Positions 18,991 to 29,079 of a stretch of 64,000 nt of DNA are shown in pieces. The DNA comes from Linyphia triangularis (Eukaryota; Arthropoda; Arachnida; Araneae; Linyphiidae). The notes beneath the pieces are model-generated. The model saw only the letters and a list, made by a program, of their open reading frames with translations, had not been told where the DNA came from and searched no databases. Position numbers and translations under genes: made by a program. Position 1 is the stretch's first letter. Each line of letters begins with the position of its first letter. The stretch lies in the NCBI GenBank assembly GCA_963978545.1, contig OZ021732.1, positions 61,914,714 to 61,978,713 on the forward strand, given 5' to 3'.

Positions 18991-19410
18991 GAGCATATTC
19001 ATTATATAAATTATTAATTCGGATTGTAAAAAACAAATAAAGCCACAATATATTATTTTTTGAAATTTAATTTTCTGAAAGTTAATTTTTTATACAATGT
19101 TGTAAAAAATTATTGAAGAAAAAAAATTTCATTCTATTCTTGAAAATTTATAAATATTATTTCAATCAATATCAGGTTATAAAAATATCCTGAGAATGCT
19201 TAATTAAAATATGTAAGTACGAGATTCATTATTTCAGTTCATGTACTTTTACTGAAAACATTTTTTTTTAGTACAATGAGATACTTGCACAAGTGAGGAA
19301 AATGAATATTTTTTGTATTTTCTAGAGTTATCCTACGAATATATTTGAGCAGTGCAATTATTTTTCATCTTTATGCTTTCAATTAATCAAAAATGGAGTT
19401 TGAAATCAAA

Positions 19411-19570
19411 GTAAAAGTCACGTGACCAAAAACGCATAAAAACAGTGACGAAGTTACACATAGATTCCGTCGAAAATCCGAGGAGGAACTTGGTCCAAAC
19501 AAGTTTTAAAACAGTTCTAAAACATGTTTTAGACTGGTTCATCATCTGTTCGTTGACGTCACATGCAAAA
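19411..19570. promoter_or_regulatory. Palindromic E-box and CRE-like sites
   Basis: GTCACGTGAC, a perfect 10-bp palindrome of the bHLH-Zip type, lies at 19417-19426. TGACGTCA, a perfect CRE/ATF site, lies at 19554-19561. Between them are paired AGTTTTAAAACAGTTCTAAAAC blocks. They may be regulatory or simply part of an unrecognised repeat. Confidence 0.25.
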
Positions 19571-20550
19571 GTAGTTTTTTCCCTCCAAATCGCAAAGTGA
19601 AAAACTAAATATTTTTTTTTAACTATCGATCCAAGCTCAAAATTTTGAAAGATTGGTATTGTTTTTTATGATTTTTCTCTACTTTTATTTAAAAATAAAA
19701 CCAAAAAACGTGAAAGTTCTTCATTGCCTCATTCTTTTTACTGTCATAAAAATCACTTTTGCAATCAGTTAAAAATAGAAAAGTTTCCATTTTATTTAAT
19801 AAACTTTAAAAAAAAAAAAAAAAAAAAAAAATATTCCAATTAGTTTTGATAGGTTATTGATTAAAATCAATTTCCTTTTTGAAAATTTTACATCTTTCAA
19901 CCCGCCAAGTTCACAGCCAGCCATCTTTTACCGGAAGTCACTCAGCAGTATTTTGACCTTTCATATTACAGAATACCTGAGAGCTGAAATTTTGCTTACC
20001 TGTTAGCCATTACAACCATTTACAACCTGTTAGCCATTTTAGTAAGACCCGTAAGTTTCAAGTCTCCAGTTATACTGGTTGTCGAAATAATCAAATTCGA
20101 AAATGGCAGAAAACGACATATTTTGAAATCCACTCTAAACTTACTCAATGATCATCAAATTACTCAGGTACTTCTAGTAAAACTATAACTATGAAATTTT
20201 GTATGCTTGTAAGGTTTACCATGTATACAAAGGAAACAATCTAAAATTGAGATTTCCCCCTGAGAATCCCCTAAAGGGGGCTATATTTGAAAAATTTGAA
20301 TCTCAATTCTCATACATTTCAATTGGGGCTAGAATTATGCAACTTAGAATACTAGTAGATCTTAGCATATATAAATAGAGGGGAAACTCATAACACGCCG
20401 CAAAGCTTCTAAAATCAAGAGATAATAAAAAAGGTATACTTGGCGTGATAAAATCGACCATTGGCGATATTTTATTGCTTACGAAATTATAGCCAATTGT
20501 TAATTTTTTCCCCTTTGCCAACTTTTTTGCATTTCTAAATAAACTATTTA
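19571..20550. other. Unassigned DNA; A24 tract at 19808-19831
   Basis: A pure A tract of about 24 bp lies at 19808-19831. A phrase around 'acctgttagccatt' is duplicated at about 20000 and 20025. Bases 20040-20330 have the wording of a dispersed repeat ('aactatgaaattttgtatgc'), but no copy or terminus was found. Confidence 0.3.
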
Positions 20551-21563
20551 TCTATATATATAAAACTGAGTTGCCTGTACGTCTGAACATTATATAAATC
20601 CAAAGTTTTGCACCTAGAGGTACGAAATTTGGTACATAGAAACTTTAGTACATGGAGATTGTAGAGAAACTTTTAAATTTAGTTAAAAGTTGCTTTCATT
20701 GAAATTTAATGACATTAAAAAAATTCTCGGACTGGCAACGATATTTTTACTACATCAGACTACAATCAAAAGTTATTTTAATTTGTTCCCTTTATTTTTC
20801 TGATTATTTTTAAGTATTACAATCATCTGTCCCATAAGCGGTTCAAATATTATTATAATTTTCCATATATTTGCTGTCAGTCGATACCGTAAACAACTTC
20901 TGAGCATGTGCGGTCTTAAAGCATTATTTTTTATTCATCGTTTTGTTTTTCTACGTTTTAAATTTATCCTGTTTTTGTTTACATTATGTGTTGTTGTCAA
21001 AGATGTATTGTGCTGAGCGGGTATTGACATTTTGATTTTATTTAAGTTGTAATAATAACATTTAATCAAAATAAATTCGTTAAGTTCCTTTGTATTTTAT
21101 AAGCAAATATCTTCTGCATTACGTTTATCCTATATATCAACATCTAAAAGTTCGTTTACCAACATAATTAATTTACCACTATTCGTTCGAGCCATTATGG
21201 GATGTTTCCATTCGGATTTTGGTCAGCTTAGTAAATCTATTTTAACTTTTTTCAGGATGTGTCCATTACGAAATGAAATATAAGAAGGCAGTCTAATTTG
21301 AAACACCTACGTATATAATTAGGTGCGTTGTGTGGTGCCGCGTTGACCTATACTGCCGTCCTAAGCAGAACTATAATAACTCTACCTGAAGCTATTTGTC
21401 AGAAAATGCGTTATTGAAAAATGAACGAAAACTTGCATTTGTTATAGTAGATTGGAAGCTGATCACCAACAGGAATCAATCCGAAGAAATTCTGTGTCTA
21501 TGCAACACAGAACTTATAGATGTCCTTCAACGGGTCCTCAGCAGTGCGGGGCCACACAGCTAG
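20551..21563 (+). mobile_element. Non-autonomous Helitron, copy 1
   Basis: The 5' end is TCTATATATATAAAACTGAG directly after A20550. The 3' end is CTAG (21560-21563) directly before T21564, so the insertion lies between A and T as Helitrons do. Six bases before CTAG a short hairpin forms (GGTCC...GGGCC). The first 360 bp and last 50 bp match the copy at 27506-29079, while the middles differ. At 1013 bp with no Rep/helicase frame it depends on an autonomous partner. Confidence 0.8.
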
Positions 21564-21604
21564 TAAGTAGTAAATTTAAAATTAATACCTTAAAAAAAGA
21601 AGGG

Positions 21605-22055
21605 AAATCCCAACAAAACGTATCTGTAAAAAGGCGCCAAGTTCTTCAAGAAATAATTACGGCTGTGAAAAGTATTGACATCTAAATTAGAGCCAAGTTT
21701 AAAGTTGTAGTAAATTACTGGCAATGAAAATTAGTATTATTTTCTTCTCAAAGTCAAAATTTCCCTGCATAAGCCTAAATATATAGCTACAAAAATGCTT
21801 GTGTGACTTGGCCATTACCCGTCAGTAAACCAGAATACGTAGTGGTTAAGTGTCACAAATATTTTTGCAGCTAGATATTTAGGATTATACAGGGGAATTT
21901 TGACTTTGAGAAGAAAATAATACTAATTTTCATTGCCCGTAATTTACAACAACTTTAAACTTGACTCTACTTTAGATCTCAATACTTTTCATGGCTATAA
22001 TCATTGAGTGAAGAACTTGGCGACTTTTTACAGAGATGTTTTTGTTGGGATATTT
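21605..22055. mobile_element. Foldback element with arms of about 210 bp
   Basis: Bases 21605-21814 and 21841-22055 are inverted copies separated by about 27 bp. Shared blocks include CCCAACAAAA, CTGTAAAAAG, GCCAAGTTCTTCA, GAAAAGTATTGA, CAAGTTTAAAGTTGT, and a block of more than 30 identical bases around TTAGTATTATTTTCTTCTC. The arms differ by scattered substitutions. The element starts only about 40 bp after the Helitron end at 21563. No target duplication was resolved. Confidence 0.85.
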
Positions 22056-22647
22056 GTTTCACTAATCTTATACCCTCAAAAATAATTCGATACAAGCTAA
22101 ATATATTATATATTTATCGAATTCGCTTGTTTTATTATGGCGTCTTGAATTATATTTGAAATACAAAGGAGAGATCGCCTTACCTGAGGTACATTTTTAC
22201 ATTTTGATTTTTCGAATTTTTTTATGACTCACAAAACTTCGTTAATATTTATTTGAAGGAGAGCTTTATGGCTACAAAATTACATATTTCCGATTTTCAA
22301 AAATAATTTATTATAATAATAAAAAATTAAATTTTAAACCTCCAAAACTGTATCTAGGTAGAACACCCTTGTTTTACCTCCGGACAGAAGTAGCCGGATC
22401 AAGGGACTAGTGTGCGGGAGTGGAGAAAGAAAATATACATTAACTTTTATACTTTTTGAATGAACTTTAATATAAACATCCTAATATTTTCTTATCAGTT
22501 TTTTTAATGACGACTTGGCTATTGTTGGTTGCAAAGAAATTCGAATCTACTTGTTCTATCAAATGAGAAGAACAATTTACGAATAAACATGTCACCTTTT
22601 TATAACTTAAAAATATGCCCGTACAATTATGTTCTTATCAAATACTT
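22056..22647. other. AT-rich DNA
   Basis: Nothing was recognised. Confidence 0.4.
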
Positions 22648-23187
22648 TTAACCCTTTAAATTCCAGGGAGTCAGCGTTGTGTGTTTCACAAAAACCCAAC
22701 GACTTTCCATTCGAAAAAACTGGAAATGAACTCGCCCGACTCGTTCTCCTGTCGTCCACATCTGTTTTTGTGTGTGTGGGGGGGGGGGGGGCCTCTGTCG
22801 ACCATTAAAAGATCATTACTATATGTCTACAACCTGGAATAGGGTTGTGCGTTCTGATATGTCGGAGCATTTAGTCGGCATCTCATCAATGAAAGAAACG
22901 CCATTGCTAAGTATTTGACAAGATTCGCAGAACAACCCCCCCCCCCCCGACTATCTTACTCAGTGTCCAAAGGGTTGGGCAGTTTGACAATGAGTACTCT
23001 AAACTCATGTCTCTCCTTTACATGCACCACAATAGCCTATTGTTGAGACTGTCATGCTTCAAACAACTGCTGGGAAAATTCACCACATTCTGAAATATCC
23101 TTATCCTCCCTGGATCCGACCAAATGGAAACTGGCTGGGAATTTTTCTGCAAGGCGAGTTTAGGCGGCTTGGGATTTAAAGTGTTAA
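22648..23187. mobile_element. piggyBac-like MITE 1
   Basis: TTAA lies at both ends (22648-22651 and 23184-23187). The left terminus reads CCCTTTAAATTCC and the right terminus, on the minus strand, CACTTTAAATCCC, which match at 11 of 13. The interior is GC-richer with homopolymer runs (G at about 22778, C at about 22936) and no open frame. TTAA targets with CCCTTT-type ends are typical of piggyBac and its MITEs. Confidence 0.6.
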
Positions 23188-23519
23188 ACATAACAGGACA
23201 CGTTCTGAGTAAAATGAAAACAAAAACAAACTTTCAAATTGAAAGTAAACTTTTACTAAAGTTATACATAATTCTATTCAATGCACATTAAATTTTACTA
23301 ATGAAAAGTTAACAGTAAACATTTCTGACTATTCTGGCTGTGTTTCTAACTACTTTAGAAGAGGGTAATGCAGAAATAGTGTCATTTTTGTCAACAATGC
23401 ACTCGTCTATTTTGTTGTTATTCACAAAATTTAGGTTGACCATCCTTTCTTTTTCACATAACGGACATTGAATGTAAGAGATTCCTCTTTTTTTCATCAT
23501 TATGTACTGCATGTACAAA
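23188..23519. other. Unassigned DNA
   Basis: A 78-codon minus-strand frame (23309-23545) includes a Cys-Pro-Leu-Cys sequence but has no fuller zinc-binding pattern. I do not call it a gene. Confidence 0.3.
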
Positions 23520-23930
23520 GGATTCAGTTTCAGGAAGGAAGTCATCAGACTATGAAGCCTTAATATATTGCAGTAATTAATACATAGTTATCATTAATAT
23601 ATTGCAGGCACAAAGTTCTAAATTCGTCATGGGATTCATTTTCAGGAAGGAAGTCATCAGACAATAAAACATTGATATATTGCAGTAATTATTATTGCAG
23701 TGGATTAATAAATTGCTATCATTAATATATTTCAGGCACAAAGCTCTAAATTCGTCATAGGATTCATTTTCAGGAAGGAAGTCATCAGACTAAGAAGTAT
23801 TAATATATTACAGTAGTTATTATCGCAGTAATTAATATATTGCTCTCATTAATATATTGCAGGCGCAAAGTTCTAAATTTGTCATAGGATTCATTACCCT
23901 CATGAAAGTCATCAGACTATAACACCATCT
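23520..23930. repeat. Tandem repeat, 112-128-bp unit, about 3.3 copies
   Basis: Units begin GGATTCA(G/T)T at 23520, 23632, 23760 and 23887. Each holds TCAGGAAGGAAGTCATCAGAC, two or three TTAATATATTGCAG-type subrepeats, and CACAAAG(T/C)TCTAAATT(C/T)GTCAT. The repeats are long and the array is imperfect in sequence and spacing, so it is a minisatellite and not a CRISPR-like array. Confidence 0.9.
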
Positions 23931-24840
23931 TTTGAAGATTCATACAGTTGTTGTTTTCTTGGCTTTTAGCCTTTATTTCCCTGCGTGATTTTTGTATTTG
24001 CTTTTTTTCTTCCTTTATCTCCCTCTCTCTCTCTCGCTTTTTTTGAGACTTTCTAAAGTGTTGATTAATATTCCTGATTTCCATTTCCTAGTTTTTACAG
24101 CAAACTTATTTTTTTTTCTTGATGCTTTAGAGAACGATCGCATTATTTTTGGTCTTTTGGAAATTCAGTAAGACTAAGGTAATTGTCTCTAACACGCCTT
24201 GGCGTGTTTTTTAGTATGCTTTCTATGCAGTTTGAATTGCATTGAATGACAGTTTATATTAATTGTTATAAAACAATTAAATGATGTACAAGAATTTAAA
24301 AACTCTTTTGCATTATATAACTATATAAAAGTTAAATATTTAACATTAACAACAAAATTTTACTTCGAGCATTAAAAATGTGAAAAATAGCTCCCTCACT
24401 AAAAACTCACAAATTTCCTATTTTTAAAAGACAATGTCTTTATGTAAGACTGTATCTCATTTAGGGAAGTCTCTTCTACTGTAAGTGATATAAAATGTGA
24501 ATTTTAATTCATTATTGAAATAAAAGAGCAAACAAAATCTGAATTATTGTATATTTTAACTCAATAAATGATGCATAGATAGTTTGGCGTGTTTTTGTTG
24601 TTGTTTTGTTTAATCTTCAAAAATAGTTGCCACAGATTTAACGGAATGCGTTATATTCCGCTTGCTATGAAGTTGTCTGTAGGGTTGACAGAATGTAAGA
24701 CAATGAAACATTCAGAAACCTAAGAAATGAGAGACGGGGGGGGGGGGGGGTTGTAAAAATAAATTTCACCAAAATAAACCACATCAAAATAACTTTTCTT
24801 ACATTATAAAAATTACGTTTGATATCTTAAACTTAAAGTG
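23931..24840. other. AT-rich DNA with simple tracts
   Basis: Contents include a CT-rich patch at about 24010-24045, a short hairpin AACACGCC/GGCGTGTT at 24191-24208, and a G-run at about 24736. No gene is seen. Confidence 0.35.
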
Positions 24841-25332
24841 CTCTGTCTCTCACTTGGCAGGCTATGTGTGATGCACAGACAGCTAACAAGCTGCGTTCTT
24901 TTCAGCCCTCAATTTTCGGATTCCCCCCCATACAGCAATCTCCGAAAAGGGAAGGGAAGTGCTCCCTGATCCTTCTTAGAATTGGCCACGGTCGTTTTAC
25001 TCATGTGCATCTTCTGTTAGCAGAAGGTGCCCCCACATGCAATTCCTGTGGTGTTCCTTTTACTTTTGTCCAGATTTTATCTGATTGTCCAAGTTTTAAT
25101 TCCATACGGTTTCGTCTTTTTAACTTATCATTATTACACTTTTAAATTCACCTCCTCATCATAACCTTTTAAAGTTTTTATTAGAAATTGGGTTTATCAT
25201 CTTATCTAAAGATTTTTACTTTTTAAATTTGTCTTCGTTTTATATCTTTTAACTTGTTCACTCCTAAATAATTTTCGGCGCAGTTTGGCTCTAGCGTTGC
25301 CTTCACCCCAGGAAAAATCAACCAACCTAACC
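24841..25332 (+). pseudogene. Jockey-like LINE remnant, C-terminal end and 3' tail
   Basis: An open frame to the stop at 25143-25145 encodes the C-terminal end of a Jockey/CR1-group LINE polyprotein: a NKLRSFQPSI segment, then RIGHGRFTHVHLL, then a CNSCGVP motif and a later conserved Cys. This RIGH..LTH..L plus CxxC order is characteristic of the region after the RNase H/reverse-transcriptase part. The rest of the element is missing upstream (5' truncated). The 3' untranslated part (25273-25332) reads TTTCGGCGCA, GTTGC, CCAG and finally CAACCAACC, matching the 3' end of the SINE family in this window. Confidence 0.75.
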
Positions 25333-26517
25333 TTAAACTCAAAGTCTTCAAAGTCGATTATAAGTGTTGACTTAGTATAAATGACTTGAACTTAAAGCAG
25401 TAATTGTACTCTCTAAATAAACACTACGGTTCAAATCTATGATTGTCTCTGAAAGAAGTTTCAATAAATGTATTCATAAAATAATTCAAACATAATTGAA
25501 CCATTTAGGTCCCCTTCAGGTGAACACCACCTCAGTGCACAAAAAGTTAAATTTCCTATTTTTCCTTATTAAATTATGAGTTAAAAAACCATCAAACAAC
25601 AGCTGGCTTCTTGCATTTTTTAAAAAGTTTATTGTACTTTTTATTGCCTTCTCTTTCCTACCAGATGCAGCTGACAGGTAAAATTTAATTTTGTTTGATT
25701 ATTTCAACAGGCACTCAACAGTCATCGGATGGATGCAGAAAGGCGCGTCTTACAAAAAGGGGAGAATCTCAAGATATTTATTGCTTAATTTAAGTCTCGT
25801 CCTCGCCATAGCTATTATGTCTTAGAATTAGTTTGAATTTTCCAAGGAAATAAATTTAGTGCATTAAACTTCTTTTGTATTTGTTTGCACCTTTTTGTTA
25901 TTATATTTTGAACAAGTGAATAGATGTTAATGCCTAAGTTTCTCAGATAAAGTTTTCCATTGAAATTCGTTGATGAAAATCTTTATATTCTTAATTATTC
26001 TTATGTGTTGAATATACACTTTGCAATGTAACCAAATTTATTCTATGTTTTCGTCTTAAAAATTTGTCAGTATTGTTGCGCAAGTGGCGGCTGTAGATTT
26101 TGGAACATCACCGAAGATGATTGTAAAGTTTTTATAGGTTGTAGATTGATTTTAGTTTAAAAATATAAGAATCTCTTAAGAAAACAAAACCAGAAGTGAT
26201 TGAAAATAGACTTCGAAGAAGTTGATATCTAGCAAAATAATGATTTTTTTTTTGCCAAACAAGTTCTTAAATTATGATCCGTAAACGGAAAGTCTATCTG
26301 ATATTCTGCGACGCGCAAACCACTATCTTACCGAAGTGATGCTAATAAGTAAATTTTTTACGATAAGATTTACGACATTGATGATACATTGACATCATCA
26401 AATGAATCATACTGGTTTAGAAAATAAGATGTCGGTTGTTACGAGTAAGAAAGTGTGGCTTGGGTTCTTCTGTTCAAAATTCAAGAGCAGGATTGCCTGA
26501 AATTTGTTCGTTCATTA
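25333..26517. other. AT-rich DNA
   Basis: Nothing was recognised. Confidence 0.4.
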
Positions 26518-26719
26518 TTTAACAAGTTATGGTTGTATTCAGATTATCTGGCGCCGTCAGCAACACGAGGGCTATAATGCGCCGAAACTTTCGTCATTAG
26601 ACAAGCCAACATACATTTACAAACACCCATGCCTAACACGGGACTCGAACCCGCAACCTCGCGGTCTAGAAGTCAGCACGCTAACCACTACACCGTTTGG
26701 TCGGCTTTAACAAGTTATG
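26518..26719 (-). mobile_element. tRNA-derived SINE, copy 4 (variant tail)
   Basis: The body is 26532-26705 on the minus strand. The duplication TTTAACAAGTTATG is perfect at 26518-26531 and 26706-26719. Its 3' end reads CTGAATACAACC, where most copies have CTGAAAACAACC. Copy 7 shares this variant, so the two form a subfamily. Confidence 0.95.
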
Positions 26720-27505
26720 ACAAATGTAGTTATTTGGTTGTAGTTATTCATTTGAATTTTCAAAGTACTCCCACCAATTTCTCTGACAGATTCTTAAACT
26801 ACTAGTATCAATCTACAGTCTATACAAATTTAAAATGATTTTTGATGATGTATCACTACTTGGAACGTTTTCTAGGACGCAGTGAGACATTACTAAGTAT
26901 TCTTTCAGCGAAGTATCGAAATTAGTTCTTAATTTATCCAATAAAGTCATTACCTACCCCAAAAGATTTTTTAAATGAGGCTTAATCAAATCCAATTAGT
27001 TAAAGTGGCTTCTTATTAACAGAGTTCTTTTTTTATCAGGTTGCATCTAATCAGGAAATCCACACTTTTTCTCTCCTTCAAGTGAAAGACAATTTAAGTC
27101 TTTTCTTTCTCTTTCAGAAGTATTTCTTTCATTTTGGACGCAATTTAGTTAATGCTTCAGCAACCCTTAAGTTAAAAAAAGCTTTTAAAAAACAAACATT
27201 TAGTCTACGAACAAAAAAAAAAAAAAAAAAAAAAACTATTGAATTTTTTAAAACTAATGTCATTATTATACACTATACTTGATATCTTGAAATAAAAACA
27301 CACACGCACAATTAAGTAAAACAATAATTTTATACTTAATTTTAAAGCATATAAATTTTTATTTCTCTTATAGCATCGCTATCATAAAATTTAAAATAAT
27401 TTATAAAATACAATAATCGATTTTTTAAATGTCTACAAAACTGTAATATTAAGTAAAGTATTATTAACCTATTAGGTGATACAAAATTCAATTTATATTT
27501 TTGTA
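26720..27505. other. AT-rich DNA; A23 tract at 27213-27235
   Basis: Nothing was recognised apart from the pure A run. Confidence 0.4.
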
Positions 27506-29079
27506 TCTATATACATAATACTTTCTGTACGTATTTACCTTATACAAATCCACAGTTTTGCACCTAGAGGTATGAAATTTGGTACCTAGAAGCTTTAGTA
27601 CATGGAGAATGTAGAGAACAACTTCAAATTTCGATTAAAAATTGTTTTCATTAAAATTTAATGGCATTAATTCTTGGAATGGCAAATATATTTTTTTATT
27701 ACATCAGAATAAAAAAAGAAGTTATTTTAATGTGTATCCCTTATTTTTCTGATTAATTTTATGTATTACAATCGTCTGCCCTATAAGCGGTTCAAATATT
27801 ATTATAATTTTCCATATATTTACAGTCGAAAGACGTTCTGCGCATGCGCCATTTGAAAACGTAATTGTACGTACTATAATATTTTTGATGTAAACATAGC
27901 TATCGATGAACATAACTGCGATTATTGAAATCCACCGAAAATTTTCAATTAATTTCGGCATTTGATAATACTACTTTTTATTTCCAAATAAATATTTATC
28001 CCTTTCCTTTATCCAGAATATCAAAAATCCTTCTTTTGATTGTTTTTATTTTTAGTACAGTGTTTTGGTACTGTGTACATTTTTTGTATTGTAAGTGTTT
28101 TACTATTTACATTAACTATTTTACAATTCACACCAGAAGCGTAGTATTTCATTTGCGATTTTATTTCGTTGTTATTTATTTTGGTCGTAATTATGAAGTT
28201 GGTAAGGGGCTAGGCATGTGATTTCTTTTTTCTGTGTACTAAAATTTTTTTGAAGAATACAAAACCTTTTTGGTTCAGATGTAGTACAAAACATTTCTTT
28301 GGCGCGATATTATTTCGTGCTTTTTTACAGATAAATGCGGTTTCTAGCAACGGTTTTATTTTCAGTTTTTATTTTCTGTTTTTATTATTATTTATATTTT
28401 AACTTAAGTTGGTACTAATCCATTAGCCTAGTACAAAATAAAAATCACTAAATTGAAGACCTAAGTATTCCAAGCTAACAACTTTCAGCTAATTTATAAT
28501 TTCTATTCTTAAAAATTGGCGATACATTTACCTGTCATTTAAACAGGTAAACATTTAAGCTTGGCACCAACTGATAACCGATTAACGCAAGGTAAAAATA
28601 TTAAGAGTATCTTAATAAATATTAAGAGAACCCTTAATATTTATATTTTAACTTAATTTTATTATTATTTATGTTTTAATTTTCTTTTAGTTTCTGTGTT
28701 TTTGATTTTTGCAATTTTTCTGATCGTTTAATGAAAAAAGCGCCAAATGCCCTATAGTATACTAAACTTCAACTTAACTAGACATCAGTTAGACGGTAGA
28801 TCGTCACAGTGCTCATAGGTATTTAATCCATTTTGGCGGAGTGAAGACATAATTCTCGCCAAACCTTATAGTCTTTTGTTCTCTACAGGGTTGTGGTTTG
28901 GCGAACATTATGCTTTCACGCCGCCAAAATGGATTCAATACCTATGAGCACTGGGACGATCTACCGTCTAACTGATGACTAGTTAAGTTGAAGTTTAGTA
29001 TACTTCTGTTCCACTTTTCTTAAATGTAAACTTCTATGTCTTTCAACGGGTTCGCAGAAGAGCGGGGCCACATTGCTAG
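27506..29079 (+). mobile_element. Non-autonomous Helitron, copy 2
   Basis: The 5' end TCTATATACATAATAC follows A27505 and the 3' CTAG (29076-29079) precedes T29080. The first 350 bp match copy 1 block by block (GTTTTGCACCTAGAGGTA, AAATTTGGTAC, TAAGCGGTTCAAATATTATT). The last 50 bp also match, ending GCGGGGCCAC, six bases, CTAG, with the preceding hairpin. It is longer than copy 1, and part of the extra length is the foldback at 28756-29004. No open frame for a Rep/helicase is present. Confidence 0.8.
28756..29004. mobile_element. Foldback element, 110-bp arms, inside Helitron copy 2
   Basis: Arms at 28756-28865 and 28895-29004 are near-perfect inverted copies separated by 29 bp. Both start (on their own strand) AGTATACTAAACTTCAACTT, contain GTTAGACGGTAGATCGTC and CATTTTGGCGG, and end in CGCCAAACC. 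Near-identity suggests it is young compared with the other two foldbacks here. It may be a MITE; the duplication is unclear because AGTATACT is itself a palindrome. Confidence 0.9.

Noticed and set aside
23520..23930. CRISPR-like regular repeats
   Set aside because: Animal DNA; the units are 112-128 bp, diverged and contiguous, so it is a minisatellite.
24191..24208. Hairpin AACACGCC/GGCGTGTT followed by T's, terminator-like
   Set aside because: A bacterial-type terminator has no meaning in this context; likely chance or a repeat part.
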